DNA of 64,000 nucleotides from Chryseobacterium sp. G0162 (GCF_003815715.1 NZ_CP033922.1:2510001-2574000); one strand, 5' to 3'; positions 34,401 to 43,191 are shown, numbered from the stretch's first letter. Translations and numbers: made by a program. Notes: generated from the letters alone by a model not told the origin.

Positions 34401-36231
34401 ATATTACAGCAAACAGTTTGAAGCAACGGCTATCATTGCTCAATCCTTTGCCGTAAAACAAGGTTTTGAATACCTAAACAGGGAGTTGGCAGAAGAAATG
34501 AAATCATTTGCATCAGTGAATGGTATTTTTACGGAGATAGATTATATCAATGCAGCGGTATATCTGAAGCAGGAAGACAAAGAAAACTTCCTGATCTCGG
34601 AAAAAGCAGGTGCTTTGTATGGTTTATTTTTAAAAGAACTTAAAGAAAAAGGTAAAGATCTGGAGTTTTTTGCTCAGATACAGGCTATGTACCAATATCC
34701 TTCAGCATGTTATTATATTGCAGAAGGAGCATTAAAAGCTTTTGATCCGGATGCAGAAAAAAATATCATAGATGAGGTGCTTGGATTTATCATTACCCAG
34801 AAGTTTGATCCGAAAAATATCAGATGTATTTCCTATGAAGCGGGGATTAAAGATTTGAAATCCCTTGAAAAAGATACAGAATACCATTTGAATTATTTTG
34901 AATTTGTATCCAGATTGAGCCATTTCAATACAGTTACTGTTCCAAAATACAAAAGGCTTCAGGAATTGAAATACAGTTGGGTGAGTGAGAAGAAAAAAGC
35001 TCTGAAACTGGATACTTTCCAACCACAGATATTAAGTTCATTTGTCAGAAATAAACTGATTAATGATGTTTATTTTCCTTTGATTGGAGCTAACCTGTCA
35101 AAACAGTTGGGAACAGTGGGTTCAGATAAGAGAACAGACAGAATGGGAATGTTACTTCTGGTATCTCCTCCAGGATATGGGAAGACCACCCTGATGGAAT
35201 ATATGGCAGAGCGTATGGGATTGGTATTTATGAAAATCAATGGGCCTTCTTTAGGATATGATATTGTTTCTACAGATCCAAGTGAAGCCAGAAATGCAGG
35301 AGCAAGACAGGAATTGGAGAAACTTAATCTTGCTTTGGAAATGGGAGATAATGTGATGTTGTACCTTGATGATATTCAGCATTGTAATCCTGAATTTTTG
35401 CAGAAATTCATTTCCCTTGCCGATGGTCAGAGAAAAATTGAAGGAATTTATAACGGAGAAAGTAAAACCTATGATTTACGCTCGAAAAGATTTTGTCTGG
35501 TCATGGCAGGAAACCCGTACACCGAAAGTGGAGAAAAATTTAAAATTCCGGATATGTTGGCAAACCGTTCGGATACTTATAATCTGGGAGAAATATCAGG
35601 CTCAAAAACAACCCTTTTTGATTTAAGTTTGATAGAAAACGCCCTTATGTCTAACGAGTATCTGACCAGACTTACGCAGCCAGGCATAGAGAACCTCTAT
35701 GAACTTTATGATTGTGTGGTAACAGATAATCCTGCAGACAATCTGAAAGGAAACTTCAGTTCCAATGAAATATCAGACTTCAGAGCAGTACTGAAAAATA
35801 CCATCATGGTCAGAAATATGATTCTGAAGGTCAATAAAGAGTATATTGCTTCAGCAGCAATGGCTGATGATTACAGAAATGAACCTCCGTTTAAACTTCA
35901 GGGGTCGTATCGTAACATGAATAAGCTGATTACTCAGATTCAGCCTATTCTAAAGGAAAATGAAGTGATTCAGATAGTCTTGAATCATTATCAGAATGAA
36001 TCCCAAACGCTGACAACTGGCGCAGAAGCGAATATGCTGAAGCTGAAAGAACTGATAGGGAATATCTCGGAAGAAGAAACAGTACGTTGGGAAGAGATCA
36101 AGAAGACCTTTGTAAAAAATAAAACCTTAAAAGGACTTGGAGAAAACGATAGAATGTCTCAGATTGTTGCACTCCTTGCACAGTTTGGAGATGGCCTTGA
36201 AGGAATAAAAGAGGTTTTGAGAAAAGAATAG
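31432..36231 (+). CDS. Giant AAA+ 'DNA repair ATPase' family protein
   Basis: A 1599-residue cytosolic protein. The first ~460 residues are a beta-rich region resembling the DUF3686 domain (LIFGSNAHLGLQTEVNISD, with many short strands). Residues ~470-830 are long coiled coils. A helical region follows, and from about 1200 an AAA+ module: Walker A SPPGYGKTTLMEY (about 1243), Walker B NVMLYLDDIQHC (about 1306), and a sensor-like MAGNPY (about 1360). The 'DNA repair' name is historical and unproven. Co-location with PspA and flotillin suggests it disassembles or remodels ESCRT-III-like polymers, as Vps4 does for ESCRT-III; this is inference. It is the last gene of the operon and ends before a terminator. 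Confidence 0.88.
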   Translation: MSEQLNSGTYEIIQSRLNEQKNDLIKRLHQLNEDRKNIFGGIDFSLIANERISTEHNCIAKDIYSLGNYLIFGSNAHLGLQTEVNISDVFSIYTINNNRFEPQDQVLINDEVFIDEFKNLYKYYRNTFFARFSFTENYLYMVFQLSESTTDIKAFKWLIKDNQLIYVDSRSASETSYPPQHGFAWTKATRDMQRSGRHPHISLADKVFVESIGGDITIKVEDNTDTGKGIYSEDVIHKDQNLDDAEIHFCDLDNLVLFKIKPYQETERYFIYNHKEKTVSRADALKYSGLLLPENQGVLFSNGYALQTGGLKVISQEQNRLYYLKTVTEPNGENFLYVFYDDKTNNYQLISYNIITQTIETPIRCSGFSLLNDGKLIYLRESIETTKHHLAQIWQTPFSKELQPNAEKADSLIYKIGNKDIVRVMAESQELITLLNKKDSYSGLYDDIVKLSTFILDTYYFLGENEVQKLDQPLKEIRKIAHSAINEYEKVVEQRKNTEEALEKIKHSCDKILDDTKRLHYSQLTEYIDALSQIRALRGEVTGARELKYADINLLDSLENALADRYTELSNACVDFLLQEGALLPYEEKAQKISEDIVSLQKAIDAKTIDENINTLSGQLELLVDIVNNLKIEDTSQSTQIIENISLIFARLNQERLELSKRKREISGKELASDFQAQITLFDQSVINFLELSKTPEKCDEYLTKLSIQLEEMETKFIDFDEFIQQIGTKREEVYGHFQNKRVQLTESRNKRTQSLFDAAQRILKSVQTKAESFDSENEINGYFASDLMVEKVRDLSRQLAELEDSAKSEEIQTLLKTCQQESVRKLKDKKEIYVDGESIIALGDYKFAVNQQKLDLTLVLRNAQYYYHLTGTSFYEPLNFTTADEFKEVWNQEFVSENTKVKRFEYLAWNVFSNHKEIAAEPQNEQEVQQFTAEHFGEGLVKGIHDKDAQIIVTRLQQMHNELGLMRFTAQERALSQLFWFFLNPERKEYYSKQFEATAIIAQSFAVKQGFEYLNRELAEEMKSFASVNGIFTEIDYINAAVYLKQEDKENFLISEKAGALYGLFLKELKEKGKDLEFFAQIQAMYQYPSACYYIAEGALKAFDPDAEKNIIDEVLGFIITQKFDPKNIRCISYEAGIKDLKSLEKDTEYHLNYFEFVSRLSHFNTVTVPKYKRLQELKYSWVSEKKKALKLDTFQPQILSSFVRNKLINDVYFPLIGANLSKQLGTVGSDKRTDRMGMLLLVSPPGYGKTTLMEYMAERMGLVFMKINGPSLGYDIVSTDPSEARNAGARQELEKLNLALEMGDNVMLYLDDIQHCNPEFLQKFISLADGQRKIEGIYNGESKTYDLRSKRFCLVMAGNPYTESGEKFKIPDMLANRSDTYNLGEISGSKTTLFDLSLIENALMSNEYLTRLTQPGIENLYELYDCVVTDNPADNLKGNFSSNEISDFRAVLKNTIMVRNMILKVNKEYIASAAMADDYRNEPPFKLQGSYRNMNKLITQIQPILKENEVIQIVLNHYQNESQTLTTGAEANMLKLKELIGNISEEETVRWEEIKKTFVKNKTLKGLGENDRMSQIVALLAQFGDGLEGIKEVLRKE

Positions 36232-36256
36232 TAAACCTTACTTTATCATAAAAGTA

Positions 36257-36292
36257 AAAACAGCGCCCTGTATATATGGGTGCTGTTTTATT
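36257..36292. terminator. Bidirectional terminator after the ATPase gene
   Basis: A 12-bp stem AAAACAGCGCCC / GGGTGCTGTTTT (one G-T pair) with a 9-nt loop, between convergent genes. Confidence 0.8.
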
Positions 36293-36297
36293 AATAC

Positions 36298-37590
36298 TTA
36301 TTGACGAATAACTTTGGCGTTTTTATCGGATAACTTTTCCGAGAGCCATTGTTTCATTTTTTCTTCTTGCTCCTTTTCTTCTTTTTCAGACCGATAAAGG
36401 ATTACGGTGCTTACATTGGCACTGTCTGTATTGGGGAAATTGGTTACTTTACCAATAGAAATATGGTTAAAATCCGGGAATAGAATATGTATTTCCTTAA
36501 TAAGGCTTGAGTCTTTTACCGTGTATTTATCCAATTGTTGTCTTAATTGGTTGATGACAAGGTCTTTTTCAGACAATACATTATTCCGTTGTCCAATTTC
36601 GTTAAGTATTTCGGATTTAATATCGGTAGCATCCTGTTTAATAACCAATTTTGTATTGGCAATTCCGAGATCTTTAATTTTTTTATTAATGGTATCTAAT
36701 TCACTTTTATTAAATTTTTTAGATAAAAAAGCCAATTCCACTGTTTTTGGAGAAGAATTATAGTTTAATTTTTTATAAATGAGAGTATACCCTTTCTGAG
36801 TAAATTCACTATTGATGAACTGATCAATATTTTGAGTAAACTTCTTCTGATTCAAAAGATTATAAGCCAGATAAGAACTTGGCACAATCATAATAATGAT
36901 CAATGCCGTTATGCCATATCGTATCTGTCTTTCATACTTTCTGTCTACCAGTTCAATAGGCTCATACCTCAGATATTTGATAATAAGAAACGTTGCGATA
37001 CAAATGAAAAAGCAGTTGATGGTATAAAGATAAAATGCTCCTGCAAAATAGCTCCAGTTTCCTATAGCAAGTCCGTATCCTGCCGTACAGAGAGGAGGCA
37101 TTAATGCCGTAGCAATAGCAACTCCCGGTATTGGATTACCTTGTTTCACACGGGTGATGGCTATAACCCCTACAAGACCACCAAAAAAAGCAATAAGGAC
37201 ATCATAAATATTCGGAGATGTACGGGCTAATAGCTCAGATTGAGTTTCTTTAAAAGGACTTAAGGAGAAATAGATAAAAGATACCAATAAACTGACTATA
37301 GTTGCAATAAGAAGATTCTTAGCTGATCTTTTAAGTAAGTGAAAATTATAGGTACCTAAGGCAAAACCCGCTCCTACTATAGGTCCCATAAGAGGAGATA
37401 TAAGCATTGCTCCAATGATGACTGCCGTAGAGTTTACATTGAGTCCCACGGACGCAATAACAATCGCACAGGCTAAAATCCATAGATTCGAACCCCGGAA
37501 CGAAATATTATCGGTGATGTTCTCCAGAACTTTCCCTTTATCTTCTTCTCCGAAATGAAGATTAATAAATCTCAAAAATTTTCCCATCAT
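36298..37590 (-). CDS. DUF389-family membrane protein
   Basis: A 430-residue protein. Residues ~25-240 contain six or so helices with the DUF389 signature (NSTAVIIGAMLISPLMGPIVG, about 53-73, and IPGVAIATALMPPLCTAGYG). The C-terminal ~170 residues are soluble and coiled (QRNNVLSEKDLVINQLRQQL), probably a periplasmic or cytosolic extension. DUF389 proteins are widespread and of unknown function, possibly transporters. The first of two adjacent ATGs is used; the second is equally good. It is convergent with the giant ATPase. Confidence 0.9.
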   Translation of the reverse strand: MMGKFLRFINLHFGEEDKGKVLENITDNISFRGSNLWILACAIVIASVGLNVNSTAVIIGAMLISPLMGPIVGAGFALGTYNFHLLKRSAKNLLIATIVSLLVSFIYFSLSPFKETQSELLARTSPNIYDVLIAFFGGLVGVIAITRVKQGNPIPGVAIATALMPPLCTAGYGLAIGNWSYFAGAFYLYTINCFFICIATFLIIKYLRYEPIELVDRKYERQIRYGITALIIIMIVPSSYLAYNLLNQKKFTQNIDQFINSEFTQKGYTLIYKKLNYNSSPKTVELAFLSKKFNKSELDTINKKIKDLGIANTKLVIKQDATDIKSEILNEIGQRNNVLSEKDLVINQLRQQLDKYTVKDSSLIKEIHILFPDFNHISIGKVTNFPNTDSANVSTVILYRSEKEEKEQEEKMKQWLSEKLSDKNAKVIRQ

Positions 37591-37751
37591 TGTTTATTCA
37601 CTTGTTTAGATTCAAAAATAAAAATACATATTTATAGATTATTTTACACGAAAGCTTTAAAAATTTTCATTGTAGCTGAGACTTGTTAGCTTATTATCTG
37701 TACCCATAATATTCTATTCTTCTGTATCTGTATCCAAACTGAGAGACTCCA

Positions 37752-37759
37752 TAATTTTG
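37752..37759 (+). promoter_or_regulatory. -7 box TAATTTTG of the 37781 gene
   Basis: TAnnTTTG match, 21 bp before the ATG at 37781. Confidence 0.65.
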
Positions 37760-37780
37760 TTAAGGTAAAGAAGAAATACT

Positions 37781-38149
37781 ATGGAAACAATTGCACAACA
37801 TCAGGAACAGCTTCAATATGCTGAAGTATATATTTCAGACATGTTAGCATTGAAAAACATATTTTTACAGACACAGAGTACTTCTAAGACGGCTTCCGAT
37901 TTTGGAATTCCATTCCTTTTAGCAAAGAAAAAAAAAGAAATTGTCTTATTTGCCAGTCTTATCATTAATGAGAAAGGAGAAATAACATTTGTAGTATATG
38001 ATAAGAAAGGAATAACTGAAATAGAAAAGAGATCCTTTTCTGTAAGAGTTGAAAACTACTTTAAAAGGAATACAGCCCCCAATTTCAGAAATCCCAAACA
38101 ATTAAAAAGCAGCATCAAAAGTATGATGAGCTGGCTTGAACTTCAGTAG
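37781..38149 (+). CDS. Hypothetical protein, 122 aa
   Basis: I do not recognise it. It is a small soluble protein with no signal peptide; the middle (IVLFASLIINEKGEITFVVYD) reads as two adjacent strands and the ends are helical and basic. It has its own promoter box and lies 41 bp before a MocR-type regulator gene on the same strand. No catalytic motif is visible. Confidence 0.7.
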   Translation: METIAQHQEQLQYAEVYISDMLALKNIFLQTQSTSKTASDFGIPFLLAKKKKEIVLFASLIINEKGEITFVVYDKKGITEIEKRSFSVRVENYFKRNTAPNFRNPKQLKSSIKSMMSWLELQ

Positions 38150-38190
38150 GACCTGAATAAAATTGTACATTTACTTAAAACTGTAATTCA

Positions 38191-39606
38191 ATGTTGAAAG
38201 ATGTTTTATACCTCAAAATAGCGAATTCTGTCACGGAGCAGATCAAAAGTGAGACCCTGCAATTTGGAGACAGGCTACCCTCGTTGAGGAGCGCCCAAAA
38301 ACTTTACAATGTCAGCCTGAATACAGTAAAACAGGCTTATATGGAGCTGGAAAGCCGTTCTTTGGTTGAGTCCCGTCCTAAATACGGATATTATGTAAGC
38401 CAAACTTCGCAACGAAAGTTGGCATTGCCTTCTATCACCCAAATGAAAGTGTCAGAAGGGAAAAATACACCACAAGATCTTATTGATAAAGTGTTTGGAA
38501 CGATTGGAGGAACAGACGTTACGCAGTTTGCATTGGGTATTCCCGGGAAAAGCCTTCTTCCGGTAGCCAAGATGAAAAAATGTATGATTGATGTGATAAA
38601 GCGGAAAGGGGATAGTGGAACCAACTATGAACCGGTACAGGGAAGCGAATTGCTTCGCCGTGAAATTGCCAAATGGTCTATCGTAATGGAAGGGAGAATT
38701 ACAGAAGATGATCTGGTGATTACCTCAGGAGCGATGAATGCTGTATACAATTGTTTAATGGCAGTAACACAGCCGGGAGATTCAGTAGCGGTGGAAAGTC
38801 CTGTTTATTTCGGAATCCTTCAGGCTATTCAGCTATTAGGGCTGAGAGCTGTAGAAATTCCTACCCATCCCATCACAGGAGTAGATTTGGATGCCTTAAA
38901 AAAAGTGCTTCCCAATCTTTCAGCCTGTTGTTTTGTGGTGAATTATAATAATCCGCTGGGGTTTCAGATGCCGGATGAGAACAAGAAAGAACTGGTAAAA
39001 ATGCTTACTGAGTATAATGTTCCTCTGGTGGAAGATGATGTTTATGGAAATATTTACTTCGGGGCTGGAAGACCTAAACCCTGTAAGTTTTATGATGAGG
39101 CGGGAATTGTAATGTGGACGGGGTCGGTCTCTAAAACACTGGCTCCTGGATTCAGGGTAGGATGGGTAGCTCCCGGAAAATTTAAAGAAAAGATCATCCG
39201 TCAGAAATTGGTTCAAACGGTAAGTGGCCCTTCCTTATTTTCGGATGTGATTGCCGACTTCCTTGCTCATGGGCGTTACGATCATCATTTAAGGATGTTC
39301 AGGAAAAAGCTGTATGCTAATTATCTCCAGATTCAGAAGTCGGTAACACAGTATTTTCCGGATAATACCAAGATCTCAGAACCAAAAGGAGGGTTTATGT
39401 TGTGGCTGGAACTGGATAAAAGAATTTGTACCGAAGATTTATATGATGAAGCAGTCAGCCAGAAAGTAAACTTTGCCCCGGGAAGAATGTTTTCACAATA
39501 CAATCAGTACCAAAACTGTATGCGATTAAATTATGCCCTCGAATGGACAGACCGTGTAGAAAGCGATCTCGAAAAACTGGGAAAAATGATAAAAAACAGA
39601 ATATAA
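38191..39606 (+). CDS. MocR-type GntR/aminotransferase regulator
   Basis: A 471-residue protein with an N-terminal winged helix of the GntR type (TEQIKSETLQFGDRLPSLRS, about 13-32, then LYNVSLNTVKQAYMELESR) and a fold-type I aminotransferase domain (about 100-470). The PLP-binding Lys is in GSVSKTLAPGFRVGW, and YNNPLGFQMP carries the Asn/Pro that hold PLP. MocR proteins sense an amine or PLP and control genes for vitamin B6, GABA or amino acid use; some are true aminotransferases. The GNAT gene starts 12 bp after its stop and is probably co-transcribed. Confidence 0.9.
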   Translation: MLKDVLYLKIANSVTEQIKSETLQFGDRLPSLRSAQKLYNVSLNTVKQAYMELESRSLVESRPKYGYYVSQTSQRKLALPSITQMKVSEGKNTPQDLIDKVFGTIGGTDVTQFALGIPGKSLLPVAKMKKCMIDVIKRKGDSGTNYEPVQGSELLRREIAKWSIVMEGRITEDDLVITSGAMNAVYNCLMAVTQPGDSVAVESPVYFGILQAIQLLGLRAVEIPTHPITGVDLDALKKVLPNLSACCFVVNYNNPLGFQMPDENKKELVKMLTEYNVPLVEDDVYGNIYFGAGRPKPCKFYDEAGIVMWTGSVSKTLAPGFRVGWVAPGKFKEKIIRQKLVQTVSGPSLFSDVIADFLAHGRYDHHLRMFRKKLYANYLQIQKSVTQYFPDNTKISEPKGGFMLWLELDKRICTEDLYDEAVSQKVNFAPGRMFSQYNQYQNCMRLNYALEWTDRVESDLEKLGKMIKNRI

Positions 39607-39618
39607 TATACCTAAGCG

Positions 39619-40104
39619 ATGAATGATATTAATAATGAAGTAAAAATTATAGGCTATGAACCTCAGTATAAGGAAGCCTTTAAAACTTTAAACGAAGAAT
39701 GGATCAAAACATTCTTTGTTATGGAATCCAGTGATTTTAAATTGCTTGATAATCCTGAAGAGCATATTATTGACAAAGGCGGATATATTGCTTTTGCTTT
39801 GCTGGATGGTGAAGCTGTAGGTACCTGCGCCTTGGTAAGAGCTCAGGAAGAACCTCTTGCTTTTGAATTGTCAAAAATGGCGGTAAGCCCTAAAGCACAG
39901 GGAAAGAAAATCGGTTATCTGTTGGGTAATGCTCTTGTAGAAAAAGCTAAAGCGTTAAAAGCCGAGAAAGTATTCCTGGAAACAAACTCTATATTGGTTC
40001 CTGCCATAAAGTTATACGAAAAACTAGGGTTTAAACATACTGAAATTACCAATCCGGGCTATGATCGTGTAGATGTACAGATGGAGCTTGATCTTAAGTC
40101 ATAG
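39619..40104 (+). CDS. GNAT-family N-acetyltransferase
   Basis: A 161-residue GNAT protein. The acetyl-CoA-binding motif A is clear (ELSKMAVSPKAQGKKIGYLL, about 88-107), with later motif B strands (AEKVFLETNSILVPAIKLYE). Family members acetylate amines of small molecules or proteins; this one is similar to general carbon-nitrogen acetyltransferases near MocR regulators, so a small amine is possible. It lies 12 bp after the MocR gene. Confidence 0.9.
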   Translation: MNDINNEVKIIGYEPQYKEAFKTLNEEWIKTFFVMESSDFKLLDNPEEHIIDKGGYIAFALLDGEAVGTCALVRAQEEPLAFELSKMAVSPKAQGKKIGYLLGNALVEKAKALKAEKVFLETNSILVPAIKLYEKLGFKHTEITNPGYDRVDVQMELDLKS

Positions 40105-40106
40105 GC

Positions 40107-40151
40107 AAAAAAAATATTGGAACTCGGATCATCATATCCTTGTTCCAATAT
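40107..40151 (-). terminator. Terminator of the T9SS phosphatase gene
   Basis: A perfect 10-bp stem ATATTGGAAC / GTTCCAATAT; on the minus strand it is followed by a run of eight T. The same hairpin may also stop plus-strand transcripts of the GNAT gene. Confidence 0.8.
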
Positions 40152-40180
40152 CAAAATTTAAATCTAATTGTTTTACTGTT

Positions 40181-42034
40181 TTATTTCTTGATAAAAGCTT
40201 TGGTCAGAGATTTTTTACTTCCTTTAAGTTTAATAAAATACATTCCTGAAGGAAGCCCTTCAATATTGATTTTCTCATCATAATTTCCGTGGGAAGACTT
40301 TAGGCTTTTTGTGGTAATAAGTGACCCTTTAGTATCTATAATTTCTGCTTTAATTTCCTTATCTCCAGATTGATATCGGATGCTTACATAAGTAGATGCA
40401 GGATTGGGATATATAATAAAATGATCTGTTGTTTCTTTTACTTCCTGAGTTGCCAAAGTTCCTTTTGAACATTCAGGGATTCTGTTTACACCATCAATTC
40501 CCCATGAAGACAGGACCGGAATACACAACCAGTTCAATACCGTTGGGAAATGATCTGTTTCTCTCGTTGTTGAGGTGTAATCATAGATTTTAAAACTATT
40601 TGAGGTATTAAGAGCATAAGTTGGAGATCCTGTGATCGTCATAGGATTGGCATTAGAGCTGGAATCAGTCAAGGAGTTTCCTGAAGTTTCATTACATGTC
40701 CAATTTGCCAATAACTGAGAATAATAAGGATGAGATGTTGTAATATCCTGGTTAGCCCAGTTCGCAATCACATCATTAGGAAGGGCAGATTTCCATATTC
40801 TTACGTCTTTGTAAGAAGCGGCAAGAGTCACTCCGTAAGTATTGGTTCCATCCTGATTTAATGTTAATGGAAGTACAGAATCTATATTTCCTATAGTACT
40901 CATTTTAGCAAAAGTTACGGGAACACCGTCCTCATATAAGGTAACAAGACCATCTCTGTCAAAGCTCGCTGCAATATGTTTCCATTTATTAGTTTCCAAT
41001 TTTCCACCAATAAGGTCAATTCGGTTAGTACCATCTGCAATATTCATTTTAAAAGTTTGTCCGGAGTAGCCGGAGAAGATAATCCCTTTGTTCTTTCCAT
41101 TGGCCCAGTTTTTATTTCCAATAAATACAGGATCACTGGAATAGGCTGCGTTGGGCTTTACCCAAAATTCAATAGTGAAATCCTGATTGGCTCCAAAATT
41201 AAATGGAGTTTGGTTGGTGGGCTTTGCATAAGCTCCTGCAGGAAGAGTAAGCTGATTAAAAGTCTTATTGGATTCCAGAATAGTTTTACTGATCTGTTGA
41301 GGGGTAAAACCGGGATTAGAATAAATCGTGAAAATATCCCGTTCAGAAAGATTTCCGCCACCGTGGGAAGTATCTGTTGCGCCATGATCTGTCGTTAAAA
41401 CAACCATCCAATCCTCATTATTGTAGGTGGATCTGTTTTTCATAGCATTCACAATCTCTCCAATGTAAGCATCCGTAGTCTGAATAGAAGAAACATACTG
41501 GGGAACAGCAGAAGAAAACCCATACGAATGACCAGCATGATCTACATCATCAAAATCTACGAAAAGGATATCAGGATTATCATTCTGTAAAGCATTTACG
41601 GCCGCATTTTTTACGGCAAGGTCGCTTCCTAAGTTAGATTTTATATCTGCATTCTTTACAATTTTGTCGTTGATTGGAGCCCAATTGGCAAGGGAAATCG
41701 TTCTAAGATTAGGATTATAATTTTCTGCTCTGGTTAGAAAATCAGGATAATTCACATAATTTGGGTTGGTAAAATTATTGTCCTGTACATTATGTTTAGT
41801 ATGCCATACACCGGTAAGCATGGTACTCCAGCCATTTCCACTCCAGGTTGTGGCAGCACATAATCCATCAAGAGAATAAATAGACTGGCTGATGAGGTTT
41901 TGGATGTTAGGTGTGTTGGTAGACATCATGACATCTGCACGACAACCGTCAATACCAATAAAAAGAACTTTTTTGGTTTGGGCACCAAGGACACAGCTTA
42001 TTAAAACTGCCATTGAGAATAGTTTTGCTTTCAT
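40181..42034 (-). CDS. Secreted alkaline-phosphatase-superfamily phosphodiesterase with LamG domain and T9SS tail
   Basis: A 617-residue protein. Signal peptide (to about residue 18, LGAQ), then an alkaline phosphatase/nucleotide pyrophosphatase domain (about 20-270: metal site IGIDGCRAD, nucleophile region WSGNGWSTMLTG, metal loop FDDVDHAGH, TTDHGATD), a LamG/concanavalin-type domain (about 275-450, DFTIEFWVKP), and a type IX sorting domain (about 540-617, IYPNPASTYVSIRY to GMYFIKLKG). It is exported and either anchored or released by T9SS. It likely cleaves phosphodiesters or phosphonate esters outside the cell. Three phased operator-like sites lie just upstream. Confidence 0.88.
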   Translation of the reverse strand: MKAKLFSMAVLISCVLGAQTKKVLFIGIDGCRADVMMSTNTPNIQNLISQSIYSLDGLCAATTWSGNGWSTMLTGVWHTKHNVQDNNFTNPNYVNYPDFLTRAENYNPNLRTISLANWAPINDKIVKNADIKSNLGSDLAVKNAAVNALQNDNPDILFVDFDDVDHAGHSYGFSSAVPQYVSSIQTTDAYIGEIVNAMKNRSTYNNEDWMVVLTTDHGATDTSHGGGNLSERDIFTIYSNPGFTPQQISKTILESNKTFNQLTLPAGAYAKPTNQTPFNFGANQDFTIEFWVKPNAAYSSDPVFIGNKNWANGKNKGIIFSGYSGQTFKMNIADGTNRIDLIGGKLETNKWKHIAASFDRDGLVTLYEDGVPVTFAKMSTIGNIDSVLPLTLNQDGTNTYGVTLAASYKDVRIWKSALPNDVIANWANQDITTSHPYYSQLLANWTCNETSGNSLTDSSSNANPMTITGSPTYALNTSNSFKIYDYTSTTRETDHFPTVLNWLCIPVLSSWGIDGVNRIPECSKGTLATQEVKETTDHFIIYPNPASTYVSIRYQSGDKEIKAEIIDTKGSLITTKSLKSSHGNYDEKINIEGLPSGMYFIKLKGSKKSLTKAFIKK

Positions 42035-42061
42035 GGGATAAAAGATTTAGAACATTAAAAT

Positions 42062-42117
42062 TTTACAAATAGTAATTTATTTTTTATTATTTGTAAAATT
42101 AATTTACTATTTGTAAA
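42062..42117. promoter_or_regulatory. Three phased operator-like sites before the secreted phosphatase gene
   Basis: Near-palindromic 15-mers at 42062-42076 (TTTACAAATAGTAAT), 42083-42097 (TTTATTATTTGTAAA) and 42103-42117 (TTTACTATTTGTAAA). Each is at most one base from TTTACAAATAGTAAA or its complement, starts are 21 and 20 bp apart (two helical turns), and a fourth, perfect copy is at 48779. The first is 28 bp before the gene start. The XRE-cupin regulator encoded at 48984-49553 is the candidate binder. Confidence 0.65.
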
Positions 42118-42516
42118 CATATGTAAACTGAAAATTAATTAATTGATAATTAAAAACTTCCTTTGAAATTGAAACGCGGATAACTTAAAACTGTTTACAA
42201 CTATAAGTCTATTAATGTTTTAATACTTAATTTGTTTTTAAGCAAAATACTTTGTGCTAGAAGCATGCTTAAGAAGTGGGAGGATTTTGAAGTTGACAAA
42301 TATTCAAATTTTCATTCTAATCTTATAGATGGATTTTAGATGTGAGATTCTTCGCTCCATTTCATTTCGCTCAGAATGACAGTGGGTCAATTGAAATATT
42401 GGGCAAAGCGACAGTCGAGAACGTAATAGTTCCCCTCCTCTGAAGGGGCTGGTTTTAAAAAACACAAATGCTCTCATTAGAAAACATTTGTGCCATAAGT
42501 ATTAAAAAAGAAGTAT
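42118..42516. other. Intergenic region with dispersed repeats and terminator
   Basis: No gene. It contains a REP-like stretch at 42344-42380 (GAGATTCTTCGC ... GCTCAGAATGAC), a short CCCCTCCTCTGAAGGGG palindrome at 42432-42448, and the minus-strand terminator at 42458-42492. The rest is AT-rich and otherwise featureless. Confidence 0.6.
42458..42492 (-). terminator. Terminator of the phosphonatase operon
   Basis: On the minus strand: CACAAATG, 14-nt loop, CATTTGTG, then TTTTTT. It lies 24 bp after the stop of the HAD gene. Confidence 0.75.
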
Positions 42517-43185
42517 CTAAAGAATTCCCTCAGCTTCGGAAATCGTATTGAAAATATAATCAGGTTCAGCCTTTTCCAGCGCTGCTCTGTTTTGAGCTCC
42601 GGAAAGCACTGCGACAGTGAGTCCACAACCGGCATTTTTGCCCTCTTCAATATCGATCACGGAATCTCCGGCTTTTAAAACCTTTTCAGGTTCCAGGATA
42701 TTAAATTTTTTCATAGCCAGATTGATCATTTCCGGACTCGGCCTGCTTTCTGAAACATCATCAGCGGTGATTAAGGCGTCAAAGTGTATATTTTCTTTCC
42801 ACTGCAGTTTATCCAAAAGCTGTTGAGCGATTTCATAGGTATAACCGGTATTCAGAACCACTTTTTTATGCTTAGCTTTCATTTTAAGGAGAAAATCTTC
42901 CGTTCCGTTGATAGGTTTTACCTCAAGATTCTGATAAGCATCCTTTAGTTTTCCAGAGAAGTTTTCAAAAATAGCAGCAGCATCTTCTTCATTTCCATTG
43001 ATTTCTTTTAATAAGCTTGTAATAGCTTCCAGTTTTTCCATTCCGGCACAGGTGATAAGTACCTGTTCCAACTTAACTTCATAACCATGTTCATTAACAG
43101 CTTTAGTTAGCGTTTTATACACTACATTATCTTCATTCACTGTAGTTCCGGCCATATCCAGAACCAATAATTCTATATTTTTCAT
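42517..43185 (-). CDS. Phosphonatase-like HAD-superfamily hydrolase
   Basis: A 222-residue HAD enzyme. Motif I is LDMAGTTV (nucleophile Asp10; the Ala-Gly in place of a second Asp is the mark of phosphonoacetaldehyde hydrolase relatives), motif II LNTGYTYE, motif III GDSVIDIEEGKNAG. The cap is helical (about 18-90). Relatives grouped as TIGR03351 are proposed to cleave the C-P bond of a phosphonoaldehyde and sit next to a TIGR03364 flavoenzyme, as here. The substrate is probably made by the flavoenzyme 6 bp upstream. Last gene of the operon. Confidence 0.85.
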   Translation of the reverse strand: MKNIELLVLDMAGTTVNEDNVVYKTLTKAVNEHGYEVKLEQVLITCAGMEKLEAITSLLKEINGNEEDAAAIFENFSGKLKDAYQNLEVKPINGTEDFLLKMKAKHKKVVLNTGYTYEIAQQLLDKLQWKENIHFDALITADDVSESRPSPEMINLAMKKFNILEPEKVLKAGDSVIDIEEGKNAGCGLTVAVLSGAQNRAALEKAEPDYIFNTISEAEGIL

Positions 43186-43191
43186 TGAAAT

